This document shows positions 23,442 to 32,405 of a stretch of DNA of 64,000 nt, piece after piece. The notes under the pieces are model-generated. The model searched no databases, had not been told where the DNA came from, and was given only the letters and a program-made list of their open reading frames with translations. A program made the translations under genes and the position numbers. The stretch lies in assembly GCA_023229765.1 (NCBI GenBank), contig JALNYO010000014.1:1-64000 (forward strand). Reading direction: 5' to 3'. The stretch is from Syntrophales bacterium. Its GTDB lineage: Bacteria; Desulfobacterota; Syntrophia; Syntrophales; UBA5619. Each line of letters opens with the position of its first letter. Position 1 is the first letter of the stretch.

Positions 23442-24518
23442 TTAAGCCAATATCTTAATGCGCCAACCAAAGGGATCGTCTTTTTTCCCATACTGGATAT
23501 TGAGAATATCGTTATACAACCGGGTGGTCAGTTTACCAATTTTTCCACCGGCAATGGCGTACTCCCTGTTTCGGTAGTAAATCCAACCGACAGGGGAAAC
23601 AACAGCCGCTGTTCCCGAGGCAAAGGCCTCCTGCAACTTGCCGTTATTGATTGCGTTTATTATTTCATCCATCGAGAGCCGTCTCTCGGAAACCTTTATT
23701 CCCCAGCTTTTGGCAAGCTGGAGCACTGAGTTTCTGGTAACGCCGGGGAGGATGCTTCCCGAAAGGGGAGGGGTTATCAATTCGTTCTCGATTATGAAGA
23801 AAATATTGCTTGTCCCAACTTCCTCAACATACTTTCGTTCGATTGCATCGAGCCAGAGCACCTGCGTATATCCCATTTTTTTTGCGATTTCCCCTGCGTA
23901 GAGGCTGGCTGCGTAATTCCCCGCCGCTTTGCAGTTGCCGATCCCGCCGGGGGCCGAACGAATGTAATCCTCGGTGACGAAGATCTTCGTCGGGCTGAAG
24001 CCCTCGGCATAATAGGCCCCGACGGGACTCATGATAATGAAGAACAGATACTCGTTTGCCGGATGCACCCCCAGGGCTTGTTCGGTGGCAATCATGGTTG
24101 GCCGTATATACAACGAGGACCCTTCCGTACGAGGTATCCAGTCTTTATCCGCCGCCAGCAGCTTTTCCAGCGCTTCCATAAAAAGAGGCTCCTCAATCCT
24201 CGGCATGCAGAGTCTCTCCGCCGAGTTGTTCATCCGTTTTATGTTTTCCGATGGCCGAAAAAGGAAAACGCCGCCATTTTCTCCCCGATAGGCCTTCATT
24301 CCCTCGAAAATCTCCTGGCCATAATGCAGGCACATGGCTGTCGGGTCAAGTTGAAGCGGACGATACGGCTCGACTGCGCCATCGTGCCAGCCGCGGCCGC
24401 TGCTCCAGGTCATTGTAAAAAAATGATCGGTAAATATCTTGCCAAATCCCAACTTCGATTCGTCTTGCGGTTTGGCCTTTCTTTTTTCGGGCGCAGACTC
24501 AATAACCTTGATTTCCAT
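23442..24518 (-). CDS. ilvE: Branched-chain amino acid aminotransferase (class IV, type II)
   Basis: 358 residues. The aminotransferase class IV fold shows CLHYGQEIFEGMKAYR, SLYIRPTMIATEQALGV, IRSAPGGIGNCKAAGNYAAS with the PLP lysine K197, EVGTSNIFFI, and EAFASGTAAVVSPVG. It transfers the amino group between glutamate and leucine, isoleucine or valine keto acids in the cytoplasm. The length and the GxGNCKxxGNYA pattern point to the longer (type II, eukaryotic-like) BCAT group. AAAGGAGACTGTTA precedes the ATG. It is monocistronic or the distal gene after comM, with a 59-base gap. Confidence 0.95.
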   Translation of the reverse strand: MEIKVIESAPEKRKAKPQDESKLGFGKIFTDHFFTMTWSSGRGWHDGAVEPYRPLQLDPTAMCLHYGQEIFEGMKAYRGENGGVFLFRPSENIKRMNNSAERLCMPRIEEPLFMEALEKLLAADKDWIPRTEGSSLYIRPTMIATEQALGVHPANEYLFFIIMSPVGAYYAEGFSPTKIFVTEDYIRSAPGGIGNCKAAGNYAASLYAGEIAKKMGYTQVLWLDAIERKYVEEVGTSNIFFIIENELITPPLSGSILPGVTRNSVLQLAKSWGIKVSERRLSMDEIINAINNGKLQEAFASGTAAVVSPVGWIYYRNREYAIAGGKIGKLTTRLYNDILNIQYGKKDDPFGWRIKILA

Positions 24519-24577
24519 TAACAGTCTCCTTTAGATTCAGTTTTTGTTTATTATAAGCTTTTTCTAAACCCTTACCA

Positions 24578-26107
24578 CTAAATCAGATGGCGATCAAGAC
24601 TTCTATACTGGATAGCCTCGGCAATATGGGAGGAGGTTAGACAATCGCTGTTGTCAAGATCAGCAATAGTTCTGGCTACCTTCAGTATCCTGGTGTAGGC
24701 GCGGGCGCTCAATCCCAGCTTGTCGATCGCCATCTCGATAAGTTTATGAGATTCATCGTCAATCAGGCAAAAAGCGCGAATCTGGGCTTCGCTCATCCGG
24801 GCGTTGCAGATGGTTTCATCCCCGCTGAAACGCTTTTGTTGAATCGCACGGGCATTTTCTATGCGGTTTTTGATTGCCGACGAGGCTTCTCCCGCTCCCC
24901 GCGCCGTCAAATCGCGATAGCGGACGGAGGGCACCTCAATATGGATGTCGATCCGATCGAGAAGGGGGCCCGAGATTCGTCCCTGATACTGGCGAATCTG
25001 CTGCGGAGTGCAATGACAGCGGTTGCTGCTGTCGCCGTAATAACCGCAGGGACAGGGATTCATCGACGCAACCAGCGCGAAGCGGGCAGGGTAGGTTGCC
25101 GTTTGCGCTGAACGCGTTATGGTTATTTTGCCGTCCTCCAGGGGTTGGCGCAGCGTCTCCAGAACGTTTTTTCGGAACTCCGGCAGTTCGTCGAGAAAAA
25201 GGACTCCATGATGCGCCAGACTTATTTCCCCCGGTCGCGGGATATGGCCTCCGCCGACCAATCCTGCGTCGGAGATGGTATGATGCACTGCGCGAAAGGG
25301 CCTCGTTGCGATCAGCGCCTCTTTGCGGTCCAATATTCCCGCCACGGAATAGATTTGCGTTGTTTCTATGGCCTCACTCAAGGAAAAGTCCGGAATTATC
25401 GTAACGATTCTCTGAGCGAGCATACTTTTTCCCGAACCGGGCGGACCGATCATCAGGATGTTATGCCCGCCCGCAGTGGCAACCTCGATTGCCCGTTTGG
25501 CCTGTTCCTGTCCTTTAATATCACTGAAATCAAATGGATAGTCGCGGTTTTGCCGGAAGAGCGCCTCGATATCGACGTGGAATGGATTGATTTCCCGGCG
25601 CTCTCCAAAAAATTCGACAACGTCGGAGAGGTGATCCACCGGAATGACATCGATTCCTTCGACCAACGCCGCTTCGCTGGCGTTTTCTTTCGGGAGGACT
25701 ATGCCCCGTATGCCGAGAGAGCGGGCCGTAAAGGCAGAGGAAAGTGCCCCATGCACACCTTTGACGCTGCCGTCGAGGGAAAGCTCGCCGATAAGAAGAT
25801 ACTGCGTTAGCGGCCCCAGGGAAACCATCCCCTGCGCGGCCAGTATCGCCATCGCGATCGGCAGGTCGAAAGAGGTGCCCTCTTTTTTTATGTCAGCAGG
25901 GGCGAGATTGATGGTGACATGATGAGTCGGGAATTTATAGCCGGAATTGTTGATCGCGGCCTTGATGCGATCCTTGCTTTCCCGTACCGAGGCATCGGGC
26001 AGGCCGACAGTGGAAAACTGGGGGAGGCCGGCAGTTATATCTACCTCAACTTCAACGGGGAAGGAATCAATTCCGATGATTGCGGAACTCAATGTTTTGA
26101 CGATCAT
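24578..26107 (-). CDS. comM: YifB/ComM-type Mg-chelatase-like AAA+ ATPase
   Basis: 509 residues. An N-terminal Lon-protease-like fold (VEVDITAGLPQFSTVGLPDASVRESKDRIKAAINNSG) precedes the AAA+ module with Walker A GPPGSGKS, sensor and Walker B GVLFLDELPEF, and the zinc-like cysteine cluster MNPCPCGYYGDSSNRCHC. The C-terminal Mg-chelatase domain ends with RAYTRILKVARTIADLDNSD. ComM homologues are helicases that extend branch migration during natural transformation. Length and motif order are standard and the gene looks intact. In cells with an integron and decaying mobile genes, DNA uptake may be relevant, but that is only a thought. Confidence 0.95.
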   Translation of the reverse strand: MIVKTLSSAIIGIDSFPVEVEVDITAGLPQFSTVGLPDASVRESKDRIKAAINNSGYKFPTHHVTINLAPADIKKEGTSFDLPIAMAILAAQGMVSLGPLTQYLLIGELSLDGSVKGVHGALSSAFTARSLGIRGIVLPKENASEAALVEGIDVIPVDHLSDVVEFFGERREINPFHVDIEALFRQNRDYPFDFSDIKGQEQAKRAIEVATAGGHNILMIGPPGSGKSMLAQRIVTIIPDFSLSEAIETTQIYSVAGILDRKEALIATRPFRAVHHTISDAGLVGGGHIPRPGEISLAHHGVLFLDELPEFRKNVLETLRQPLEDGKITITRSAQTATYPARFALVASMNPCPCGYYGDSSNRCHCTPQQIRQYQGRISGPLLDRIDIHIEVPSVRYRDLTARGAGEASSAIKNRIENARAIQQKRFSGDETICNARMSEAQIRAFCLIDDESHKLIEMAIDKLGLSARAYTRILKVARTIADLDNSDCLTSSHIAEAIQYRSLDRHLI

Positions 26108-26146
26108 GCAAATTTCCTGTTGGCGGGTCAGATGGAAAGTGCAGAA

Positions 26147-26623
26147 TTATACGCGTTTTTGCATCAGGCGATCTTCCAGTTCCCCTATGTATGCGGCCAG
26201 GGTATTTCCCGCCTGCTCTACTGCGGTGCGCAGATCATGATCAAGTTGAGTCAAACGTTTTTGCAATGCCTCTTCCGAAGCAACGGTTTTCCCCTCCATT
26301 TTTGATAATTCAGTCTGCAGAAATTCTTGCAGCCCGGTGAGCCTTGATGCTTCCGCCTTTTCGGCCAGTTCGCGCAGGGAGTTCAAGTCTTTATTGAAAC
26401 GCCTTGATTCTGACAGTTGGGCAGATTGGAGGTAGGCGATATAGATTAAAAACAACAGGGAGATCAGCGCAATGAAGCCAAGCATGATCAATCCCAGCGG
26501 CGCATTGATCGATGTAACCAGAAGCCACAGGCTGGTTGGGGCCATAAACGAATTCCAGTTGACGATGGCAAACACGGCCAAAACCGCAAAAACAAGCATT
26601 AAGGCAAATGTTTTTATAGCCAT
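26147..26623 (-). CDS. LapA-like two-helix membrane protein with coiled coil
   Basis: 158 residues. Two membrane helices (about residues 4-24 and 40-62, separated by a short loop LWLLVTSINAPLG) are the LapA/DUF1049 pattern. A long cytoplasmic, charged coiled coil follows (residues 65-158: ESRRFNKDLNSLRELAEKAEASRL, LSKMEGK, EDRLMQKRV). LapA-domain proteins work in envelope assembly, but this one is longer than LapB-linked LapA. The start is preceded by AAGGATAAAAG. The next gene, comM, begins 39 bases beyond its stop, so the two may be cotranscribed. Confidence 0.7.
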   Translation of the reverse strand: MAIKTFALMLVFAVLAVFAIVNWNSFMAPTSLWLLVTSINAPLGLIMLGFIALISLLFLIYIAYLQSAQLSESRRFNKDLNSLRELAEKAEASRLTGLQEFLQTELSKMEGKTVASEEALQKRLTQLDHDLRTAVEQAGNTLAAYIGELEDRLMQKRV

Positions 26624-26765
26624 AGCTTTTATCCTTTCTTAATGATGAAAAATATATCTCGGGGGAGATAAAGCGTGCCGCAGAAAGGCATCAAATACAG
26701 GACGTCGGATTCTTCTGTGCGTGCGCATGATAAAGTCAAGAAAACTGGGCAGGGCAATTATACCG

Positions 26766-26812
26766 GCAGGCTTATTGTTCCAGATACAGAAACTTTGAAA
26801 CAATAAGCCTGC
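26766..26812. terminator. Strong stem-loop downstream of the lipoprotein gene
   Basis: GCAGGCTTATTGTT (26766-26779) and AACAATAAGCCTGC (26799-26812) are perfectly complementary over 14 bp, with a 19-base loop. It lies 13 bases beyond the lipoprotein stop codon, where its transcript would end. There is no obvious T run on either strand, so it may be a processing or stabilising hairpin rather than a classical terminator. Confidence 0.55.
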
Positions 26813-26825
26813 TGAATTCAAACAG

Positions 26826-27044
26826 CTATTTCCCGGTTACGTCAACTTCCTTACCCCACCAATTTCCGGCCTTTGATTCCTGAGCATCCTTTTTATCCGC
26901 ACTGGGATAACCGGAAATGCTGAATTTCAAATGTTCCCAGTCTTTGTACATAGTGCTGTGTTCGTAGAAGCCCGATTCTCTTGCGGCGGCACCGCACCCG
27001 GCGAGAAAAAGCGCTGCCATGACGACCAAAAATAATTTCTTCAT
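26826..27044 (-). CDS. Small lipoprotein
   Basis: 72 residues. A lipoprotein signal peptide MKKLFLVVMAALFLAGCGAA has the lipobox LAGC, with the modified cysteine at position 17. The mature part (RESGFYEHSTMYKDWEHLKFSISGYP...) is short, hydrophilic and ends KEVDVTGK. AAGGAGGATTGC before the start is ideal. The mature sequence, with its stretch STMYKDWEHLKFS, looks like a family of short envelope lipoproteins of unknown function. It has no close neighbour and ends before a strong stem-loop. Confidence 0.8.
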   Translation of the reverse strand: MKKLFLVVMAALFLAGCGAAARESGFYEHSTMYKDWEHLKFSISGYPSADKKDAQESKAGNWWGKEVDVTGK

Positions 27045-27089
27045 GCAATCCTCCTTTGTTAGATGACATTAATAACGTTTTAAATTTCG

Positions 27090-27265
27090 AGGTAATTGCA
27101 AAACTCCCCATTCTTGTCTGTCATTCCCGCAACGATTCTGAGCGGGAATCTGGTTCTAACTGCTTGAAAAACCATATTATGAACATTAAGCTTCGCTTTC
27201 CCGATAGAGACATTATGAACATTAAGCTTCGCTTTCGGGAATGACAAATGGTTTTGCATTTGCCT
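27090..27265. mobile_element. 176-bp MITE-like element, expanded relative
   Basis: The same ends and order as 8543-8672 (AGGTAATTGCAAAAC at the left, GTTTTGCATTTGCCT at the right). It differs by a four-base insertion and by two identical 21-bp insertions beginning ATGAACATTAAG at 27179-27199 and 27215-27235, each placed at the base of the inner hairpin. No target duplication is evident, so the insertion is older or was recombined. It is non-coding. Confidence 0.75.
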
Positions 27266-27494
27266 CTTCCTCTTACATAAAAATACAGTGAATGTCAAAA
27301 GATTATTGATTTCAGGGGCGGCGCCGGCTGGGAAGGAAATTTTATCAGCTTTGCCGGTTGAATCTGCTGATGATTTCTGATAGATATGATTGAAGTCTTA
27401 AGAAACCGACAAACCCGTCTTGCAGCAGCACTGAGGTTTACTAACAGCAATTCGCCACCAACAGGGCATTCATGCCCGCAGGGAGACATTTCTG

Positions 27495-28340
27495 GTGCGT
27501 ATTCTAATTTTTACAGATCTTGACGGAAGCCTCCTTAATCATGACGATTATTCGTATGAGGCAGCGCTGCCGGCTTTGGAAAAAATCAAAGCGGCGAATA
27601 TTCCGTTGATTATTGTGACCAGTAAAACCAGAGGCGAAGTGGAACCCCTGCAAAGAGAGCTGGATATTTCCGCCCCCTTTATCGTTGAGAATGGCGGCGG
27701 AATTTTTTTCCCGGAATCGCCGGAGCTGAAAAATCCGGTGGATGGTGAAAAGGTTGAGAAATATACTGTTCTCGGTTTAGGCGCAACTTATCGCGATATC
27801 CGAAAGTTTTTCGCCAAAGTGGCTTCCCGTTTTTCGATCAGGGGCTTCGGCGACATGACAGCCGCCGAGATTGCCAATTTGACCGGCCTGCCGGAGATCG
27901 ACGTCGAGCTGGCCAGACGCAGGGAATTTACTGAGCCTTTTTTAGCGGAAAATGAATTAGATATCGGTAAGATAGAAAAGTTAGCACTTTTGGAGGGGTT
28001 AAAAATAACTAAGGGCGGTCGTTTTTTTCATTTAATCGGCCTTGGGCAGGACAAAGGCATCGCTGTGAAAAAAGTGATCGACATCTATCGTAACAATGGA
28101 AATCAAGAGACGCTTGTGACGATCGGGATTGGCGACAGTGAAAACGATCTGCCGATGCTCCAGCAGGTTGATATCCCGGTCTTGATTCCCCGTCCGCAGC
28201 GGGGTTTTCTCCATCTTGAATTGCCGAGGCTTGTTCGTGCAAGAGAAGAAGGTTGCCTCGGTTGGAACAGCGCGGTCGGATGTATTCTGGATAATCTCGC
28301 TGGCGGCTATTTACCGGATAAAGTAATTCCCTGCCCGTGA
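27495..28340 (+). CDS. mpgP: HAD-family mannosyl-3-phosphoglycerate phosphatase-like protein
   Basis: 281 residues from GTG at 27495, with AGGGAGA upstream. HAD motif I is FTDLDGSLLNHDDYSY; motif II is IIVTSKTR; motif III/IV lies in VTIGIGDSENDLPMLQQVDIPVLI. FIVENGGGIFFP and LARRREFTEPFL are typical of the MPGP/YedP subfamily, which dephosphorylates mannosyl- (or glucosyl-) 3-phosphoglycerate to the compatible solute mannosylglycerate or glucosylglycerate. Two GpgS/MpgS-like glycosyltransferases and a mechanosensitive-type membrane protein follow on the same strand, which supports an osmolyte role. Which sugar is used cannot be read from sequence. Confidence 0.85.
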   Translation: MRILIFTDLDGSLLNHDDYSYEAALPALEKIKAANIPLIIVTSKTRGEVEPLQRELDISAPFIVENGGGIFFPESPELKNPVDGEKVEKYTVLGLGATYRDIRKFFAKVASRFSIRGFGDMTAAEIANLTGLPEIDVELARRREFTEPFLAENELDIGKIEKLALLEGLKITKGGRFFHLIGLGQDKGIAVKKVIDIYRNNGNQETLVTIGIGDSENDLPMLQQVDIPVLIPRPQRGFLHLELPRLVRAREEGCLGWNSAVGCILDNLAGGYLPDKVIPCP

Positions 28341-28465
28341 AGGGAAAAGTCATCCGCTTTTCCAGTTTACTTAAACACCGAAGAGCACTGTACGCATCGG
28401 GTAGAAAAGCTTTTCGTAACTGCTTACATTTATTTGTGTAAATATTAATTAGAGGAGGCACGACA

Positions 28466-29674
28466 ATGAGCGATTTTTCTCAGAACGGTGTTATTACGAC
28501 ACTGCAGAAACTTGGGACGAAATCGGTAGCCAAGATCGATTTCGAACTGAAGAAAGTGTCAGTTGAACGAAAAATGGTTCTTTTGCTGCCGGCCCTTTTT
28601 TCGGAATTTGAAGGGCCGGCGATGCCCAGAATAATCGAGGAACTCAAGGGAATAGACTATCTCTACCGGATCGTTTTATCGCTTGACAGGGCTGACGACG
28701 CGCAGTTTTTGCGTGCAAAAGAAATGATGAAGTCCCTGCCTGCCGCTGTGCGGGTTGTCTGGCATGATGGTCCCAGGATGCAGCAACTGCTTAAGGAACT
28801 GGAGAAGGCAGATTTCTACATGGAAACTCCCGGCAAGGGCCGTTCGGTATGGATGTCGATCGGCTATATCCTTGCTCAAAGCAATGTTTACGCGATTGCC
28901 CTGCATGATTGCGATATAGTAAACTATCAGCGGGAAATAGTTTCGCGGCTGCTCTATCCGGTCGTGCATCCCGGTCTGGATTTCGAGTTCAGCAAGGGGT
29001 ATTATGCCCGGGTGACCGAGCGGCTTTACGGAAGGGTTACGAGACTATTTTACACGCCGTTGATTCAGACGCTTAAAAGGATTCTTGGATACAACGCCTT
29101 TATCGAATATCTGGGCAATTTCCGCTACGCCCTTTCCGGTGAGTTTGCCTTTGACACCCATCTGGCAAAAGGTCTCCGCATATCCCCGACCTGGGGGCTG
29201 GAGGTTTCGATGCTAAGCGAGGTTTATCAGAAGACCTCCGTTAATCGGATCTGCCAGGTGGAAGTCATTGAATCCTACGAACACAAACACCAATTACTTG
29301 ATAAGAAACACACTAAACAGGGACTTATCAGAATGGCGACCGAGATTGGCCATGCCCTGTTTCGGGTTTTAAGCGAGGATGGTCTGGTTATGAGCGAGGC
29401 TTTTTTCCGGACCCTTATTACCGCCTATATTCAGGAATCCCGGAAAGCGATCGAAAAGTACAATGCGCTGGCTTTGCTAAACGGTCTTGACTATGACCGG
29501 CATCAGGAAGTTGAAGCGGTAGATGCCTTCGTTATTTCACTGAAAATAGCGGTTGATGAATTCATCAAGGACCCCGTCGGCTGTCCCATGCTTGCGGCCT
29601 GGAAACGCATCTGGGCGGCATTTCCGGATTTTTCCGAAAGGCTCTATGATGCGGTCGAGGAGGACAACCGGTAG
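28466..29674 (+). CDS. Glycosyltransferase, GpgS/MpgS-like (GT81/GT2-like)
   Basis: 402 residues, cytoplasmic. After an N-terminal helix the nucleotide-sugar fold shows KMVLLLPALFSEF, YLYRIVLSLDRADDAQF, ETPGKGRSVWMSIGYIL and the metal-binding ALHDCDIVNYQREIVSRLLYPV. Then come a conserved core SKGYYARVTERLYGRVTRLFYTPLIQTLKRILGYNAFIEYLGNFRYALSGEFAF and WGLEVSMLSEVY. The pattern resembles glucosyl- or mannosyl-3-phosphoglycerate synthases, which make the substrate for the phosphatase encoded just upstream. A strong ribosome binding site (GAGGAGGCACGAC) precedes the ATG. The usual D-x-D is present as D-C-D. Confidence 0.8.
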   Translation: MSDFSQNGVITTLQKLGTKSVAKIDFELKKVSVERKMVLLLPALFSEFEGPAMPRIIEELKGIDYLYRIVLSLDRADDAQFLRAKEMMKSLPAAVRVVWHDGPRMQQLLKELEKADFYMETPGKGRSVWMSIGYILAQSNVYAIALHDCDIVNYQREIVSRLLYPVVHPGLDFEFSKGYYARVTERLYGRVTRLFYTPLIQTLKRILGYNAFIEYLGNFRYALSGEFAFDTHLAKGLRISPTWGLEVSMLSEVYQKTSVNRICQVEVIESYEHKHQLLDKKHTKQGLIRMATEIGHALFRVLSEDGLVMSEAFFRTLITAYIQESRKAIEKYNALALLNGLDYDRHQEVEAVDAFVISLKIAVDEFIKDPVGCPMLAAWKRIWAAFPDFSERLYDAVEEDNR

Positions 29675-29729
29675 TTGACGCACAGGTAAAATCCTTTGAA
29701 CATATTTTATATACAGTAATGGATGCCCC

Positions 29730-30992
29730 ATGAAGAAAACGATTCTTAATGATGATGTGCTGAACAAGATTCATGACCTGAAAAAAACGGACATTCTTGT
29801 CGGCATCCCCAGTTTCAACAATGCAGCGACTATCGGGCACGTTGTGCGCGCTGTTCAGGCTGGACTATCTAAATACTTTCCCGACCGCAAGGCCGTGATT
29901 GTCAATTCCGATGGCGGTTCAACAGACCAAACGGTGCAGACCGTCCAAGACGCTGCAATTGACGATTTTGAGTCAATACTTGTAACGCATCAAAAAGAAC
30001 CGGCGCTGAAAATTACCACCCCGTATCACGGCATTCCCGGAAAAGGCAGCGCCTTCAGAACCATCTTCAGCGTGGCGGACCTGCTCCAGGCCAAGGCCTG
30101 CATTGTGGTCGATTCCGATCTCCGAAGCATTACCCCCGAATGGGTTGAACTGCTCGTCAAGCCCGTCTTGAGGGGCGATTTCGATTTTGTCGCCCCTTTA
30201 TACCTCAGACATAAATATGACGGCACCATAACCAACAGCATTGTTTATCCCTTGACCAGGGCGCTCTACGGAAAGCAGGTGCGGCAGCCCATCGGAGGGG
30301 ATTTTGGTTTCTCCGGGGAGCTTGCCTCATTCTATCTCGCTAAAGATGTCTGGGATACGGATGTGGCGAGATATGGGATCGACATATGGATGACGACAAC
30401 CGCTATCGCTAACGATTACAGGATATGTCAATCATTCCTCGGCGCAAAGATTCACGACGCCAAGGATCCCGGCGCCGATTTGAGTGCGATGCTGTATCAG
30501 GTTGTAGGCGCCGCCTTTGACCTTATGGAAGATTATCCAAAAGAATGGGAAACTGTAACAGCCTCAAAACCGATTCCAACGTTTGGCTTCAGGTATGCCG
30601 TCGGTTTGGAGCCTGTTGCCGTGAATATTCAGAGAATGATTGAAAGATTCAGACTCGGAGTCAGGGAACTTATCGATATATGGGGGAAATTTCTTCCCCG
30701 CAAGGTAATTGTATATCTTTTGTGGGTAGCGGAACTTCCTGAAACAGAATTCTCTTTTTCTGACGAAGCCTGGGCCGGGATCATCTACAGCTTTGCCCTG
30801 GCGGCTCATACCCGGGTGATAAACCGTGAACATCTGCTCAAGGCGCTTACCCCTCTGTATATCGGCAGAACTGCTTCCTTTGTAAAAGAAACGATAGAAA
30901 GCGACGCGGCGCAGGTTGAAGAGAAGATCGAGGAATTGTGCCGGCTGTTTGAGAGCAAGAAACATATTCTCTGCGAAAACTGGCAGATATGA
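29730..30992 (+). CDS. Family 2-like glycosyltransferase (second GpgS/MpgS-type)
   Basis: 420 residues. The GT-A fold starts ILVGIPSFNNAATIGHVVRAVQAGL, with VIVNSDGGSTDQTVQ, HGIPGKGSAFRTIFSVADLL, and D-x-D in CIVVDSDLRSITPEWVELLVKPVL. It continues DFVAPLYLRHKYDGTITNSIVYPLTRALYGKQVRQPIGGDFGFSGELA and YGIDIWMTTTAI. These are features of family 2 enzymes near the glucosyl-3-phosphoglycerate synthase group. It starts 55 bases after the previous gene and has a weak ribosome binding site. The two glycosyltransferases may extend the osmolyte to a di-glycosyl form, or use different acceptors; this is inference. Confidence 0.8.
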   Translation: MKKTILNDDVLNKIHDLKKTDILVGIPSFNNAATIGHVVRAVQAGLSKYFPDRKAVIVNSDGGSTDQTVQTVQDAAIDDFESILVTHQKEPALKITTPYHGIPGKGSAFRTIFSVADLLQAKACIVVDSDLRSITPEWVELLVKPVLRGDFDFVAPLYLRHKYDGTITNSIVYPLTRALYGKQVRQPIGGDFGFSGELASFYLAKDVWDTDVARYGIDIWMTTTAIANDYRICQSFLGAKIHDAKDPGADLSAMLYQVVGAAFDLMEDYPKEWETVTASKPIPTFGFRYAVGLEPVAVNIQRMIERFRLGVRELIDIWGKFLPRKVIVYLLWVAELPETEFSFSDEAWAGIIYSFALAAHTRVINREHLLKALTPLYIGRTASFVKETIESDAAQVEEKIEELCRLFESKKHILCENWQI

Positions 30993-31004
30993 AAGGAGAA
31001 GCCG

Positions 31005-31706
31005 ATGAACTTAATGGATAGGATAATTCTTGAACCAGCCGCAAAAAGCGTGGAGAGTATTCTGGTCTTTCTGCCCAATATTCTGACTTCGTTATTTATA
31101 TTTTTAACAGGCCTTGTTATTTCGCTGGCTTTAAAATTTTGCTTGGAATGGCTTTTTAAAGCCGTCGGTCTCAACAGCTTTTCGAGACGTCTGGGATTCC
31201 AAGAATTGTTGAAGAAAGGCGGCGTTAAGGATGCCCTTTCTTTGCTGCTGGCAAAATTTTTCGGAGGCGTGATCTTTCTAATCTTTACCCTGCTTGCCAT
31301 GAGAGCGCTGGAAGTCGATATCCTGGTTAGATTGGTGGAAAAATTCCTTTTCTATCTCCCTAATATTGTTATTGCCCTCCTGATACTACTGTCCGGCTGG
31401 CTGCTCGGCAATTTTCTGGGACGAACGGTTCTGATAGCGGCGGTGAACGCCGGGATAACATTTTCCCGTTTTGTGGCGGCTTTCGTAAAGTATATAATTG
31501 TAGCGCTGTCCGTTACAATGGCTCTGGAACATGTCGGCATCGGAAAGGAAACGGTAGAAATTACCTTTGCCGTCTTGTTTAGCGGTATGGTTTTAGCGCT
31601 CTCGTTAGCCTTTGGACTGGGAGGCAAAGACATAGCGAAGGAGTTCCTTGAAAAGAAACTCAAGGAAAACAAGGAACAGCAGGATGACGGCATCAATCAT
31701 CTTTAG
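31005..31706 (+). CDS. MscS-TM-helix-type membrane protein (mechanosensitive channel-like)
   Basis: 233 residues with about four or five transmembrane helices (around 22-45, 75-100, 115-137, 150-175, 185-205). The repeated pattern PNILTSLFIFLTGLVISLALKF and PNIVIALLILLSGWLLGNFLGR is the conserved TM-helix repeat. FALLFSGMVLALSLAFGLGGKDIAKEFLEKKL at the end matches the pore-proximal GLGGKDxA of MscS-like proteins. It lacks the large MscS beta domain. GAAAGGAGAAGCCG precedes the ATG, 12 bases after the glycosyltransferase stop, so it is in the solute operon. A release valve or osmosensor role fits the context. Confidence 0.75.
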   Translation: MNLMDRIILEPAAKSVESILVFLPNILTSLFIFLTGLVISLALKFCLEWLFKAVGLNSFSRRLGFQELLKKGGVKDALSLLLAKFFGGVIFLIFTLLAMRALEVDILVRLVEKFLFYLPNIVIALLILLSGWLLGNFLGRTVLIAAVNAGITFSRFVAAFVKYIIVALSVTMALEHVGIGKETVEITFAVLFSGMVLALSLAFGLGGKDIAKEFLEKKLKENKEQQDDGINHL

Positions 31707-31881
31707 CTATGCCATGCTCGGAATGGCGGCGATCGGCAGTTAGTTCGTAAACCCGTGGCCCATTATTCCCCGGCATCATGGGCAATGACGTCCCGTGGCA
31801 AAAATTGTCCTCCTTGACGGCGCGAGCCTGCTGTGTTAAGCCCGTCCAAACTCTGAGGTCCGCAGCATAGAAGGGGTAATA

Positions 31882-32370
31882 ATGAAAGAGCTGTCCCATC
31901 TCGACGAAAAAGGCCAGGCACGGATGGTTGACGTGACGGCCAAACCCGTTACGCATCGTCAGGCAACCGCCAGCGGAAGGGTGCTGATGCGTCCCGAAAC
32001 GGCGGCGCTGATTCAGGAGGGAGGGATGCCGAAGGGGGATGTTTTCTCCACGGCGCGCATCGCCGGCATTATGGCGGCCAAAAAGACGCCGGAGCTGATA
32101 CCGATGTGTCATCCCTTGGAAATGACGGCGATTGAGCTTTCTTTTTTGACTGATGTTTCCGCAGGGGAGATCGTGATCGAGGCGAAAGCCGGGATGATTG
32201 GCCGGACGGGTATCGAGATGGAGGTCATGACCGCTGTTGCGGTCGCGGCACTGACGATTTATGATATGTGCAAGGCAGTTGATCGGGAAATTATTTTGAC
32301 CGACATCAAGCTGATCAGAAAGGAAGGCGGCAAGAGCGGGGTTTTTGTCAGACCTGAGGCAAAGGCATGA
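31882..32370 (+). CDS. moaC: Cyclic pyranopterin monophosphate synthase MoaC
   Basis: 162 residues, full length. LSHLDEKGQARMVDVTAKPVTHRQATASGRVLM, KGDVFSTARIAGIMAAKKTPELIPMCHPLEM with the conserved H-P-L, and GMIGRTGIEMEVMTAVAVAALTIYDMCKAVD are the MoaC hallmarks. It converts the MoaA product to cyclic pyranopterin monophosphate in molybdenum cofactor synthesis. GAAGGGGTAATA is the ribosome binding site. No other moa gene is adjacent. The 175 bases upstream (31707-31881) hold no feature I could confirm; a Moco riboswitch was considered and not supported. Confidence 0.95.
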   Translation: MKELSHLDEKGQARMVDVTAKPVTHRQATASGRVLMRPETAALIQEGGMPKGDVFSTARIAGIMAAKKTPELIPMCHPLEMTAIELSFLTDVSAGEIVIEAKAGMIGRTGIEMEVMTAVAVAALTIYDMCKAVDREIILTDIKLIRKEGGKSGVFVRPEAKA

Positions 32371-32405
32371 AAAAACTTGCTTTATTCCGCAGATTAGCAT
32401 GAATC

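Noticed and set aside
31707..31881. Possible molybdenum-cofactor riboswitch upstream of moaC
   Set aside because: The position is right, but I could not identify the conserved motif or a convincing stem set; a covariance-model search would decide.
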